DNA of 50,919 nucleotides from Verrucomicrobiota bacterium (lineage in GTDB: Bacteria > Verrucomicrobiota > Verrucomicrobiia > Opitutales > Opitutaceae). Made by a program: the position numbers and the translations under genes. The stretch is from NCBI GenBank assembly GCA_023430565.1, contig JAEZAD010000333.1:1-50919 (forward strand). The letters are read 5' to 3'. This document shows, piece by piece, positions 37,103 through 47,987 of the stretch (positions are counted from its first letter, which is position 1; every line of letters starts with the position of its first letter). The notes beneath the pieces are model-generated. The model ran no database searches. It was given only the letters and a program-made list of their open reading frames with translations, and was not told where the DNA came from.

Positions 37103-37690
37103 TCAGGAGGCGACGGTGTTGCCGGGCGTGGGGCAGGCGCAGTGGAGACAACTTTCGGCGGTGCAGGCGCCGCAGAAGGTTTCGAGGCGGCGGCGAAGTG
37201 CGAGGCGGGCGCGGTGGAGGGCGACGTCGAACGCGCCGGGGGAGAGGCCGAGTTCGTGGGCGACGAGCGGACGGAGTTCGCCGTTCAGATCGATGCGGCG
37301 GACGAGCGCGGCCTGACGCGCGGGGAGCGTGTCGACGAGCGCGGCGAGGCAGCGGCAGAGGGAGGTGTCCCAATCGAGGTCGGGCGGGGTGGCGGCGGTC
37401 GTTTCGCGATGGACGCGTTCGAGTCGGCGGCGGTCGGCGTATTTTTTGCGGAAGTGGTCGGCGATGGCGCGGCGGAGCAGGCGGTAGAACCATGAGACGA
37501 CGCGTTCGCCGCGGTGGAGGGAATCTCCGCGTTGGAGGGCGCGAAGGAGGCTGTCGTGCAGAACGTCGTCCGCGTCCTGATCGTTGCCGAGGTGTCGGGC
37601 GAGAAAGCGGTGGAACGCGGCTCGCTCCGCCAGGAGCGCGGCGAGGGCCGGCTCGGGCAGAGTGACAGAGCGAGGAGCGGGGGACGGCAT
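37103..37690 (-). CDS. CorE-like, copper-responsive ECF sigma factor (ECF44-type)
   Basis: A 195-residue ECF sigma factor with region 2 (about 14-90; FHRFLARHLGNDQDADDVLHDSLLRALQRG, VSWFYRLLRRAIADHFRKKY) and region 4 (about 115-170). Two cysteine features set it apart: C112-x-C114 in the linker (LCRC) and a C-terminal cluster C173-x2-C176-x4-C181-x2-C184-x-C186. CorE-like sigma factors, described in Myxococcus, sense copper through exactly such a linker CxC and C-terminal Cys-rich domain without an anti-sigma. No anti-sigma gene is next to it here. It follows a secreted Cys protein and the CopA gene. A promoter-like element (37705-37734) lies 14 bases before its start codon, identical in layout to one before the cus operon. 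Confidence 0.88.
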   Translation of the reverse strand: MPSPAPRSVTLPEPALAALLAERAAFHRFLARHLGNDQDADDVLHDSLLRALQRGDSLHRGERVVSWFYRLLRRAIADHFRKKYADRRRLERVHRETTAATPPDLDWDTSLCRCLAALVDTLPARQAALVRRIDLNGELRPLVAHELGLSPGAFDVALHRARLALRRRLETFCGACTAESCLHCACPTPGNTVAS

Positions 37691-37704
37691 GAGTGTTTAC
37701 AGCC

Positions 37705-37734
37705 GTTAACCCGCGAGCGGGATTTTCCCTCGAA
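37705..37734 (-). promoter_or_regulatory. Candidate ECF promoter P1 of the CorE-like sigma gene
   Basis: Read on the - strand: TTCGAGGG, 14 bases, GGGTTAAC, ending 14 bases before the start codon. The same two blocks with the same 14-base spacing are at 48365-48394. Confidence 0.6.
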
Positions 37735-37748
37735 CAAAGTCGGGCGAA

Positions 37749-38117
37749 TCAGGGTGCGGAAGCGGTGCGCGACGAACTGCAGACGTGATAGGCGGGAGTT
37801 TTCGGGGCGCCGCGGGCGGCGCGATCGGCGGAGGTGGGGGCGGCGGGGCTGACGCAGGACTGGCAGCGGATCTCGGTGCCGAGCGTGACGGTTTGTCGAG
37901 GGCCGCGGCCGTTGGGCAGCTGGGTGCGCGTGGAGGTAAGGGTGACGGTGGTGGCGTCGGCGCACGCCGTCGCGCAGCCGCGCGAGGTGGTGACCTGGGC
38001 GGTGCGAGCGGCGGGCTGGGCGGGGCCGCCGGCGTGGGCGAATGTGGCGGTGGCGAGTCCGGCGAGGGCGAGGCTGACGACGAGGACGAATTGGCGGAGA
38101 CTGGGGTCTGTTTTCAT
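37749..38117 (-). CDS. Secreted Cys-containing protein of the copper cluster
   Basis: A 122-residue protein with a signal peptide (residues 1-29, ending TATFAHA). The mature part has Cys pairs in SRGCATACADATTVTLTSTR, in RCQSCVS and a final YHVCSSS. No named domain is recognised. It lies between copA (115 bp) and the CorE-like sigma gene (58 bp) on the same strand, so a periplasmic copper-binding role is a reasonable inference. The upstream gap has a weak match to the promoter element (38155-38185). Confidence 0.6.
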   Translation of the reverse strand: MKTDPSLRQFVLVVSLALAGLATATFAHAGGPAQPAARTAQVTTSRGCATACADATTVTLTSTRTQLPNGRGPRQTVTLGTEIRCQSCVSPAAPTSADRAARGAPKTPAYHVCSSSRTASAP

Positions 38118-38154
38118 GACGGTGAAGGTTTCGCGTTGAGGGTTACGCGAAGGA

Positions 38155-38185
38155 CTACACCGGGCGCGGGACGAAACCCTTGCGC
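38155..38185 (-). promoter_or_regulatory. Weak variant of the ECF-type element (P4)
   Basis: On the - strand GCGCAAGGG, 14 bases, CGGTGTAG. The spacing equals that of P1 and P2, but the blocks match only in part and the element is 37 bases before the start codon. It could be chance. Confidence 0.25.
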
Positions 38186-38232
38186 AGATGTTGGTGGGAG
38201 GTGCGCGGGGATTGCGGGCCGTCGGGCTACCT

Positions 38233-40614
<2,382 letters not shown>

Positions 40615-40642
40615 GGCTTTGCTGACGGAGCTGCTGGGGGAA

Positions 40643-40680
40643 CCTTACACCCGGAACGCCCGGGGTGCTGGCGTGTAAGG
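40643..40680. promoter_or_regulatory. Inverted repeat between divergent copA and csp genes
   Basis: CCTTACAC (40643-40650) and GTGTAAGG (40673-40680) are exact reverse complements, separated by 22 bases, 30 bases before the copA start. Half-sites three helical turns apart suggest a dimeric regulator site or a pair of -10-like elements facing both genes. Confidence 0.5.
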
Positions 40681-40822
40681 ATAATCGATGGATCGCCCCC
40701 ACGGGTCGGTCAGGCCGCGTCCTATAGCGCGGAACCGTTTACAGCGGTAGGGTGGGCGATCCAGCCATCGAGCCCCACGAGCGTGTCTCGTGGGAAAACA
40801 AAACCCAACCCTACGAAAACTT

Positions 40823-41188
40823 ATGTCCCACGAAAAATACCAAGACTGCATCGAGGCCTGCCAGGCGTGTCTGGTGGAGTGCGAACACTGTGCGACGGCC
40901 TGTCTGCACGAAGACGATGTGAAGATGATGGCACGCTGCATCGAACTGGATCGCAGCTGCGCGGATATTTGCGGTTTGGCGGCGCGCGAGATGGCGCGCG
41001 GGTCGGCGTTTGCAGAGCGCGTCTGCCAGCTCTGTGCGGAGATCTGCGATGCCTGCGGCGCGGAATGCGGCAAGCACAAGATGGATCATTGCCAGCGTTG
41101 CGCGGAAGCGTGCCGCAAGTGTGCCGAAGCGTGCCGCGAGATGGCCGGTGCGACCGCGGGGGCGACGGATCGGCCGATGCGGAGGTAG
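40823..41188 (+). CDS. Four-helix-bundle copper storage protein (Csp3-like)
   Basis: A 121-residue protein with 19 cysteines arranged as repeated CxxxCxxC helical motifs (CIEACQACLVECEHCATAC; CQLCAEICDACGAEC; CQRCAEACRKCAEAC). This is the pattern of Csp copper storage proteins, whose helix bundle holds many Cu(I) ions in its core. No signal peptide is present, so it fits the cytosolic Csp3 type. The ATG at 40823 is chosen because the motif starts right after it. It is divergent from copA, and the pair covers storage and export of cytosolic copper. Confidence 0.93.
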   Translation: MSHEKYQDCIEACQACLVECEHCATACLHEDDVKMMARCIELDRSCADICGLAAREMARGSAFAERVCQLCAEICDACGAECGKHKMDHCQRCAEACRKCAEACREMAGATAGATDRPMRR

Positions 41189-41253
41189 GTGCGTTTCGTT
41201 CCAGCTGTTGTTTCATTTGTGCGAGCGGAGGATCGCAGGGCGTTGGTCGCCCT

Positions 41254-41281
41254 GGATTCTTCGCTTCGCTCAGAATGACAG
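41254..41281. repeat. Dispersed repeat R1, copy b
   Basis: GGATTCTTCGCTTCGCTC followed by AGAATGACAG, between the csp gene and the end of cusA. Confidence 0.8.
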
Positions 41282-41295
41282 AATCGCGGGGGATG

Positions 41296-44200
41296 CTATC
41301 GTGGGCGGGAATAACCCGACGGGATGTCGGGTTCCACCTTCGGGAGGGAGCGGCTGCGCCAGAGGAAGTAGATGGCGGGGTAGACGAGGAGCTCCATTAA
41401 CACGGAGGTGACGATGCCGCCGACCATGGGGGTCGCAATGCGCTTCATGACGTCGGCGCCGGTGCCGGTGCTCCAGAGGATCGGGACGAGCGCGATGAAC
41501 GTGGTGGCGGCGGTCATGATTTTCGGGCGCACGCGTTGCACGGCGCCGTGGTGGATGGCCGCGGTGAGATCAGCGGCGGAGTTCATGCGGCCTTTCCGCA
41601 CGCCGTCTTCGTAGGCGATATCCAGATACAAAAGCATGACGACGCCGGTTTCAGCATCGAGGCCGGCGAGGGCGATGAGGCCGATCCAGACGGCGACGCT
41701 GAGGTTGTAGTCGAGGAGGTGAAGCAGCCAGAACGCGCCGACGAGGGAGAAGGGGACGGCGAGGAAGACGATGGCGGTTTTAACGACGGAGCGGGTGCTG
41801 AGATAGATGAGGATGCCGACGATCAGGAGCGTGATGGGCACGATGAGCAGCAGGCGGTCCTTCGCGCGCATCATGTATTCGTATTGGCCGCTCCAGTTGA
41901 GCGTGTAGCCGTCGGGCAGGCGGACGGTGCCGGCGGCGATGGCGTCGTCGACGGCGCCGCGGGCGCGGGTGACGTATCCGCCGAGGTCGGACGCCTGGAC
42001 GTCGACATAAATCCAGGCGTTGGGGATGCCGGCTTCGCTTTTGATGCCCATCGGGGCGGCGACGACGCGGATGTCGGCCAGCTGGCTAAGGGGAACCTGG
42101 GCGAGGGTGGACGACGAGGCCGGGGTGGGAGTGCTGGTCGAAGACGAGCCCATGGCGTCGGAAGTGGCGTTCATCGCGCTGCCGCCGCGGCGGACGGGGA
42201 TGGCGATTTCCTCGAGGGCTTCGAGGTTTTCGCGATAGTCGCGGGCGTAGCGGAGGATGACGCCGTAGCGCTCTAGTCCTTCGATGGTGGTGGTGAGTGG
42301 CATGCCGCCGAGGGCGACTTCGAGGACGTCCTGGACGTCGCGGACGTTGAGGCCGTAGCGGGCGACGGCGTCGCGATCGATGTCGAACTCGACGTAATTT
42401 CCGCCGAGCACGCGTTCGGCGATGACGGTGCTGGTGCCCTCGACGCCGCGGACGACGGCCTCGACCTCGAGGGCGATGCGTTCGAGTTCGGCGAGGTTGG
42501 GGCCGGCGACCTTGATACCGACGGGGGTCTTGATGCCCGTAGCGAGCATGTCGATACGCGTGCGGATCGGCATGGTCCACGAGTTGGTGAGGCCGGGGAT
42601 TTGGACGGCGCGGTTGAGGGCGTCGGTGAGCTCGTCGAGCGTGCGCGGGCGGTTCGCGACGACGTTGCCCTCCATGTCGACGATTTCGACGGCGGGCCAT
42701 TCGTCCTCGGGTTTGAGCATGATCGTGGTCTCGATCATGTCCATGGGCGCGGGATCGGTGGCGGTTTCGGCGCGGCCGATTTTGCCGAAGACGTGGCGGA
42801 CCTCGGGGAAGCTGCGGATGATCTGGTCGGTTTGCTGGAGGAGCTCGCGGGCCTTCGTGGGCGAGAGGCCGGGGAACGTCGTCGGCATGTAGAGCAAGTC
42901 GCCCTCGTAGAGCGGCGGCATGAACTCGGAGCCGAGGTTTTGGTAGGGGAAAATCGGATTCGCGGCGCGCGCGATTTCCTTGAGGCGGCCTTCGGGCAGC
43001 GGTTCGACGACCCAGCGATTCCACGGGATGAAGACCCAGAGCACGAGGACGGCGGCGACGATGACGACGGGCCAGCGCCAGCGGATGACGAAGTTGATCG
43101 CCGGGTGATAGAGCCAGATGAGGAAGCGGCTGACGGGATTTTTTTCCTCGGGCTTGAGACGGCCGCGGATGAAGTAGCCGGCGAGGACGGGCGCGAGCGT
43201 GATGGCGAGGACGGCGGCGGCGGCCATCGAGTAGGTTTTTGTGAACGCGAGCGGCTTGAACATCCGGCCCTCCTGTTCCTGCAGCGTAAAGACGGGCAGG
43301 AAGGAAACGGTGACGACGAGCAGGGCGTAGAAGATGGTGGGGCCGACCTCGACGGCGGCGTCGCGGACGATTTCCCAGTGCGGTTTCGTGCCGCCGTCGC
43401 GCTCGAGGTGCTTGTGGGTGTTTTCGACAAGAATGATGACGCCGTCGACAAGCACGCCGATGGCGATGGCGATGCCGCCGAGCGACATGATGTTCGTGCT
43501 GATGCCCTGCAGATACATGATCACGAACGACGCGAGCACGGAGATCGGCAGGATGAGGATCGGGATCAGCGCGGTGCGGAAGTGCAGCAGGAAAACGATG
43601 ATGACGAGCGCGACGACGATGCTCTCTTCGATCAGTGTGTTTTTCAGCGTGGCGACGGAGCGTTCGATGAGGGCGGTGCGATCGTAGGTGACGGTGGCGG
43701 TGACGCCCTCGGGGAGGCTTTTCATCGCTTCGTCGAGGCGGGCTTTGACGGCTTGGATGACCTTGCGGGTGTCGACGCCGTGGCGAACGACGACGATGCC
43801 GCCGACGGTCTCGCCCTCGCCGTCGAGCTCGGCGATGCCGCGGCGCATGTCGGGACCGAGTTGGATATCGGCGACTTCGCCGAGGAGGATGGGCGTGCCG
43901 CCGGGGCCGGAGCCGACGGCGATTTTGCGAAGATCGTCGAGGCTGCTGATGTAGCCTTTGACGCGAAGGATGAATTCCTTCTCGGCCATTTCGAGGGAGC
44001 GACCGCCGACCTCGCCGTTGCTGCGGGCGACGGCGGTGGCGAGGTCGTTGATCGACAGCCCGTAGGCGCGGAGGCGGTTGGGGTCGACGGTGACCTGGTA
44101 TTGTTTCACGAAGCCGCCGATGGAGGCGACCTCGGCGACGCCCTCGACGCTCGAGAGCTGGTATTTGAGATACCAGTCCTGCATGGAGCGGAGCTCGGCG

Positions 44201-44652
44201 AGATCGTGATTCGGCGAGTTGATCGCATACATGAACGCCCAGCCGACGCCGGTGGCGTCGGGACCGAGCGTGGGCGTGACGCCTTTGGGGAGGGCGCTGG
44301 AGAGGCCGCTGAGGTATTCGAGGACGCGGCTGCGGGCCCAGTAGGGATCGGTGCCGTCCTCAAAAATCACATACGCGAACGAGAATCCGTAGAAGGAGTA
44401 GCCGCGCACGACCTTCGCGTCGGGCACCGAGAGCATTTTCGTGGTGATCGGGTAGGTGACCTGATCCTGGATAATTTGCGGGGCTTGGCCGGGCCACTCG
44501 GTGTAGACGATGACCTGCGTGTCGGAGAGGTCGGGGATCGCATCGAGCGGGATGTGGCGCAGCGCGTAGGTGCCGCCGAAAATGAGCGCAGCCGTCGCGA
44601 CGAGGACGAGGAAGCGGTTGGTGAGGGAGAACTCGATGATGCGCTTGAGCAT
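41296..44652 (-). CDS. cusA: CusA-type copper/silver RND efflux pump
   Basis: A 1118-residue inner-membrane pump of the Cus system. CusA-type features include RAETATDPAPMDMIETTI, SEFMPPLYEGDLLYMPTTFPG and NSWTMPIRTRIDMLATGIKTPVGIKV, carrying the Met residues used for Cu(I)/Ag(I). Helix 4 has GVLVDGVIILVENTHKH. A Ser/Thr-rich insert (about 840-865, SSSTSTPTPASSS) is not usual. The last residues PDIPSGYSRPR are encoded by an R2 repeat and do not look like a family C-terminus. A 213-bp gap with repeats separates it from cusB, unlike the tight spacing of the other cus genes. Confidence 0.94.
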   Translation of the reverse strand: MLKRIIEFSLTNRFLVLVATAALIFGGTYALRHIPLDAIPDLSDTQVIVYTEWPGQAPQIIQDQVTYPITTKMLSVPDAKVVRGYSFYGFSFAYVIFEDGTDPYWARSRVLEYLSGLSSALPKGVTPTLGPDATGVGWAFMYAINSPNHDLAELRSMQDWYLKYQLSSVEGVAEVASIGGFVKQYQVTVDPNRLRAYGLSINDLATAVARSNGEVGGRSLEMAEKEFILRVKGYISSLDDLRKIAVGSGPGGTPILLGEVADIQLGPDMRRGIAELDGEGETVGGIVVVRHGVDTRKVIQAVKARLDEAMKSLPEGVTATVTYDRTALIERSVATLKNTLIEESIVVALVIIVFLLHFRTALIPILILPISVLASFVIMYLQGISTNIMSLGGIAIAIGVLVDGVIILVENTHKHLERDGGTKPHWEIVRDAAVEVGPTIFYALLVVTVSFLPVFTLQEQEGRMFKPLAFTKTYSMAAAAVLAITLAPVLAGYFIRGRLKPEEKNPVSRFLIWLYHPAINFVIRWRWPVVIVAAVLVLWVFIPWNRWVVEPLPEGRLKEIARAANPIFPYQNLGSEFMPPLYEGDLLYMPTTFPGLSPTKARELLQQTDQIIRSFPEVRHVFGKIGRAETATDPAPMDMIETTIMLKPEDEWPAVEIVDMEGNVVANRPRTLDELTDALNRAVQIPGLTNSWTMPIRTRIDMLATGIKTPVGIKVAGPNLAELERIALEVEAVVRGVEGTSTVIAERVLGGNYVEFDIDRDAVARYGLNVRDVQDVLEVALGGMPLTTTIEGLERYGVILRYARDYRENLEALEEIAIPVRRGGSAMNATSDAMGSSSTSTPTPASSSTLAQVPLSQLADIRVVAAPMGIKSEAGIPNAWIYVDVQASDLGGYVTRARGAVDDAIAAGTVRLPDGYTLNWSGQYEYMMRAKDRLLLIVPITLLIVGILIYLSTRSVVKTAIVFLAVPFSLVGAFWLLHLLDYNLSVAVWIGLIALAGLDAETGVVMLLYLDIAYEDGVRKGRMNSAADLTAAIHHGAVQRVRPKIMTAATTFIALVPILWSTGTGADVMKRIATPMVGGIVTSVLMELLVYPAIYFLWRSRSLPKVEPDIPSGYSRPR
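41313..41340. repeat. Dispersed repeat R2, copy b (encodes the CusA tail)
   Basis: AACCCGAC-GGGAT-GTCGGGTT is an 8-nt inverted repeat followed by CCACCTT. It encodes the C-terminal residues of CusA. The matching copy is at 34624-34650. Confidence 0.7.
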
Positions 44653-44728
44653 GGAGGGCTGCGGCGGGAGACGGCGGAAGGTGCGGCGATTGGCTAGAAG
44701 TGCGGCGTTTTAAGGCGAGCGAACGCGT

Positions 44729-44756
44729 GGATTCTTCGCTGCGCTCAGAATGACAG
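44729..44756. repeat. Dispersed repeat R1, copy c
   Basis: GGATTCTTCGCTGCGCTC followed by AGAATGACAG, in the cusB-cusA gap. Confidence 0.8.
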
Positions 44757-44826
44757 AGGAGTCGTTAAGTGGAATTGGTGGGAGCTTTGGGGCGGCGTCC
44801 AAGTGAGGATGTCGGATGCGGCGGGG

Positions 44827-44853
44827 CTCCACTCGCTGGCGCTCGCGGCTACG
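44827..44853. repeat. Dispersed repeat R5
   Basis: CTCCACTCGCTGGCGCTCGC followed by GGCTACG, in the cusB-cusA gap 12 bp after the cusB stop. Together with the R1 copy it explains most of that gap. Confidence 0.55.
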
Positions 44854-44865
44854 TCTGACGGGCGC

Positions 44866-46581
44866 TTATTCGAGTTCGTCGCCGCATTTGAGCATGCGGG
44901 AGCCGAAGAACGGGTTTTTCGTGCCGGGGGCGCGTTGGAGCCAGCGGCCTTTGCCGAGGACGGGTGACATGGGGCACTCGAAGACGTGGAGGCTGGCGGT
45001 GTGATGGAGGTGGGCTTCGCGCGCGAGGTCGGCGATGGCGGTGCTGAGAGGTTCGAAATCGCGGCGGGCGGCTTTCAGGTCGGCGGGGTCGGCGTCGAGG
45101 GTGTTTTGGAATTGGGCGAGCGGGCCGTGGACGGCGTGTTCGTCGGAGGCGAAGTAAGCGGCGAGGGTGTCGCGAAAAACGGGAAGGCGTTCGCGATAGC
45201 CGGCGAGATCGTCGGCGGCGAGGGGCGCGGCGGCGTCGGCGGCGGCGAAGGCGAGTTGGGCGAGGGGCGTCGATGCGGCGGCGGGGTCGACGGGCGGTTT
45301 TCGGGTGGCCGTGGAGGCGGGAGCGGACGGCGTGGAGGCCGGGACGGTTTCGCCGCTGGCGGCGCGGATCATTTTTTGGATGGCTTCGCGGAGCTGGCTT
45401 TCGGAATCGAGGAGGAACTGGCCGGAGGTGACGACGCGTTCGCCGGCGGAGAGGCCGGAGCGAACGGCGTAGAAGTTGTCCTGCGTGCGGGGACCAAGCT
45501 CGATGGCGCGCGGTTCGAAGGTGCCGCCCTCGTGGGCGATGAAGACGGTATTGTGTTCTCCACTACGCAAGACGGCGACGTCGGGGACGAGAACGGCGGA
45601 CGGGTCGAGTTCGGTTTCGAAACGAACGTCGACGAACATGCCGGGCTTCAGGTGGCCGTCGGGATTTTCGATCACGAGGCGGGCCTGGACGGTGCGGGTT
45701 TCGGTGGAGAGTTCGGGGAGAAGGAGGTCGACCTTGCCTTTGAATTCACGTTCGGCGCCGAAGGTGGTGCGGACGGTGGCTTCCTGGCCAGGTTGGACGA
45801 ACGCGGAGTCGTTTTCGTAGAGCTGGGCAGTGACCCAGACGGTGGAGAGGTCGGCGAGGCGGAAGATTTTTTCTCCGGGTTTGACCATCATGCCCTGGAC
45901 GGCGGGCTTCTCGATCACGATGCCGTCGCGGGGCGCGCGATACACGAAAGTGCGCCGGGGCTCGGCGCCGCGGGTGAGCTCTTCGACGAAGGATTCGGGG
46001 ATGTCGAAGAGCGCGAGGCGGGAGCGGGCGGAGTTGGCGAGCGGACCGTTGTCGGCGCCTTCGGTGCGGAGGGCGATGACGTAGTTGAGCTGGGCGCTGT
46101 AGAGATCGGGCGAGTAGATTTCGAAGAGCGGGTCGCCGGCTTTGACGGCGGACCAGGTGCTGTTGACGAAGAGCTTTTCGATCCAGCCCTCGTATTTGGT
46201 GGTGATGTCGACGAGCGATTCCTCGTTGAAGGCGACATTGCCGACGGCGCGGATGGTGCGGCGAACGGGGCCGGTGCGCACGACGTCGGTCTTGAGGTTC
46301 ATCTTCTGAATCGTGACGGGGTCGATCGTGATGGCGCTGAGCGGATCGATGTTGGCGGCGGACGCGGCGGAGCTGCTGGCGTTGGCGCGGACCGGCGTGA
46401 GTTTCATGCCGCAGATCGGGCAGTCGCCGGGCTCGGCTTTGATGACCTGCGGGTGCATGCCGCAGGTGTAGAGCTGCTGGGCGGCGTGGGCGTGCGGTGC
46501 GAGCGGACCGGGCAGCGCGGCGGCGGAGAGCGCGAGGGCGACGACGGCGAGGACGCGTTGGAAAAGGGAACGGGTGGTCAT
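44866..46581 (-). CDS. cusB: CusB-type adaptor with HMBD and C-terminal DUF3347-like domain
   Basis: A 571-residue periplasmic adaptor. A signal peptide (about 1-33) precedes a metal-binding HMBD (YTCGMHPQVIKAEPGDCPICGMKL, about 38-61). The adaptor domains follow (LVDITTKYEGWIEKLFVNSTWSAVKAGDPLFEIYSPDL; RAPRDGIVIEKPAVQGMMVKPGEKIFRLADLSTVWV). After about residue 445 there is an extra domain ending ECPMSPVLGKGRWLQRAPGTKNPFFGSRMLKCG, a DUF3347-type metal-binding region with Met and Cys. The ATG overlaps the cusC stop by 4 bases (46578-46581), so translation is coupled. Confidence 0.93.
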   Translation of the reverse strand: MTTRSLFQRVLAVVALALSAAALPGPLAPHAHAAQQLYTCGMHPQVIKAEPGDCPICGMKLTPVRANASSSAASAANIDPLSAITIDPVTIQKMNLKTDVVRTGPVRRTIRAVGNVAFNEESLVDITTKYEGWIEKLFVNSTWSAVKAGDPLFEIYSPDLYSAQLNYVIALRTEGADNGPLANSARSRLALFDIPESFVEELTRGAEPRRTFVYRAPRDGIVIEKPAVQGMMVKPGEKIFRLADLSTVWVTAQLYENDSAFVQPGQEATVRTTFGAEREFKGKVDLLLPELSTETRTVQARLVIENPDGHLKPGMFVDVRFETELDPSAVLVPDVAVLRSGEHNTVFIAHEGGTFEPRAIELGPRTQDNFYAVRSGLSAGERVVTSGQFLLDSESQLREAIQKMIRAASGETVPASTPSAPASTATRKPPVDPAAASTPLAQLAFAAADAAAPLAADDLAGYRERLPVFRDTLAAYFASDEHAVHGPLAQFQNTLDADPADLKAARRDFEPLSTAIADLAREAHLHHTASLHVFECPMSPVLGKGRWLQRAPGTKNPFFGSRMLKCGDELE

Positions 46582-47939
46582 GACGACGGGGATGTTTCGG
46601 CGAGCAGCGGAGCGCCCGCGGGGATGCGACCGGCGAAGAGGACGAGGAGGTCGGCGGCGGCGAGTTCGCGTTCGCGGAGGGCGTTGACGCGCTCGAGCTG
46701 CATGGTGAGCTCCATGTGACGGGCCTCGGGGATCATCGCGGCGGTGCCCATGGCGGATTGGTAGCCGGCTTCGGCGGAGGCGAGGACGCGGCGGATGTTG
46801 GGGAGGGCGGTGCGATCGATGTAGGCAATCATGCGATCGGCTTCGCGAACCATGAAGAGCATCTGCGCGAGCTCGGCGGCGAGATCGAGCTGCATGACAT
46901 CGACGCGGGCGCGAGCGGCGTCGCGGCGGGCTTCGGCGGCGGCGATGCCGGCGGCGATTTTGTCGCGCCAGATCGGCAGGCCAATGCTGGCGGTCGGGCG
47001 AAACATGAGCGGCGAGGATTTGACGTCGACCATGAGGCCGAGGCCGACGTCGGGCGTGCGGGCGCGTTCGGCGACGGCGACTTCGGCGACGGCCATGTCG
47101 ACCATGGCGCGCATCGAGGCGAGCTCGGGATTGGCGGAGGTGGCGTGGTGCCAGAGTTCGTTTTCGGAAGGAAGCGCGGTGATGGAGAGCGCGGGCTCGG
47201 GCCAGGGCGGATCGGCGTCGGTGCGGGCGATGCCGAGGGCGGATTTGAAGCGGGCGCGAGCGGCGACGAGACGGTCGCCGATGGCGGCGTGATGGGCGTG
47301 GTGCTCGGCGCTGAGGTTTTGGAAGCGGACGAGTTGTTCGAAGGAGACCATGCCGCGGCCGGTGGAGAACTCCGTCCCGGCGACGGCGACGGATTGGTCG
47401 ACGTTGCGAATGGTGGCTTCGTAGAGGCGGCGGACATCGTCGGCGTAGGCGAGCTCGGTCCAGGCTTTGCGAACCTCGACGGCGGTGCGGAGGACGGCGG
47501 AGACGTAGGTGCGGTAGGCGACGCCGCTACGGGCGGCGGCTTCGTCGGCCATGGCGGTGCGTTTGCCGCGGGCCATGACGTCGAACATGAGGCCGGGCAT
47601 GAACGTCATGAGCGTGTCCATGATGTCGGCCTCGAACGTGAGCTGCGGGTCGGGGAGCGAGCGGGCGATGGCGATGGATTCGACGCTGGCGCGCCAGTCG
47701 TGCCACGCGGCGGCGACGCGCGGGTGGTTGAGCACGCCGAAGCGAAGATAGTCCTCGAGCGGGGCGCCGGGCGCGAGGGGCGGCAGCTCGCCGGCGGATC
47801 CGGATTTCGGATACGCGGGGGCGAGCTGCGCGATTTGGTCGCGGGCGGCGCGCTCGGAGTCGGTCGGCGCGGTGCTGCAGCCGGCGAGGAGCGACGCGAG
47901 GGCGAGTGACGCCGCGAGGAGGACGGACGAGCGTTTCAC
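46578..47939 (-). CDS. cusC: CusC-type outer-membrane lipoprotein channel
   Basis: A 453-residue TolC-family protein with a lipobox (LLAGCST, Cys at 21). Two outer-efflux repeats form the barrel and helical tunnel; LPDPQLTFEADIMDTLMTFMPGLMFDVMARGKRTA and SPLMFRPTASIGLPIWRDKIAAGIAAAEARRDAARA mark the strand-helix boundaries and are Met-rich for the family. It carries metal from CusBA across the outer membrane. It follows the Cys-rich protein gene by 48 bp and overlaps cusB by 4 bases. Confidence 0.93.
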   Translation of the reverse strand: MKRSSVLLAASLALASLLAGCSTAPTDSERAARDQIAQLAPAYPKSGSAGELPPLAPGAPLEDYLRFGVLNHPRVAAAWHDWRASVESIAIARSLPDPQLTFEADIMDTLMTFMPGLMFDVMARGKRTAMADEAAARSGVAYRTYVSAVLRTAVEVRKAWTELAYADDVRRLYEATIRNVDQSVAVAGTEFSTGRGMVSFEQLVRFQNLSAEHHAHHAAIGDRLVAARARFKSALGIARTDADPPWPEPALSITALPSENELWHHATSANPELASMRAMVDMAVAEVAVAERARTPDVGLGLMVDVKSSPLMFRPTASIGLPIWRDKIAAGIAAAEARRDAARARVDVMQLDLAAELAQMLFMVREADRMIAYIDRTALPNIRRVLASAEAGYQSAMGTAAMIPEARHMELTMQLERVNALRERELAAADLLVLFAGRIPAGAPLLAETSPSS

Positions 47940-47987
47940 GAGACGGGCGCAGAGCGGAGCGAGAGGCCGCGGGGCGACGGAGGGCGT

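Noticed and set aside
42601..44697. 698-codon open frame on the + strand opposite cusA
   Set aside because: Acidic Gly-rich shadow of CusA with no recognisable motif.
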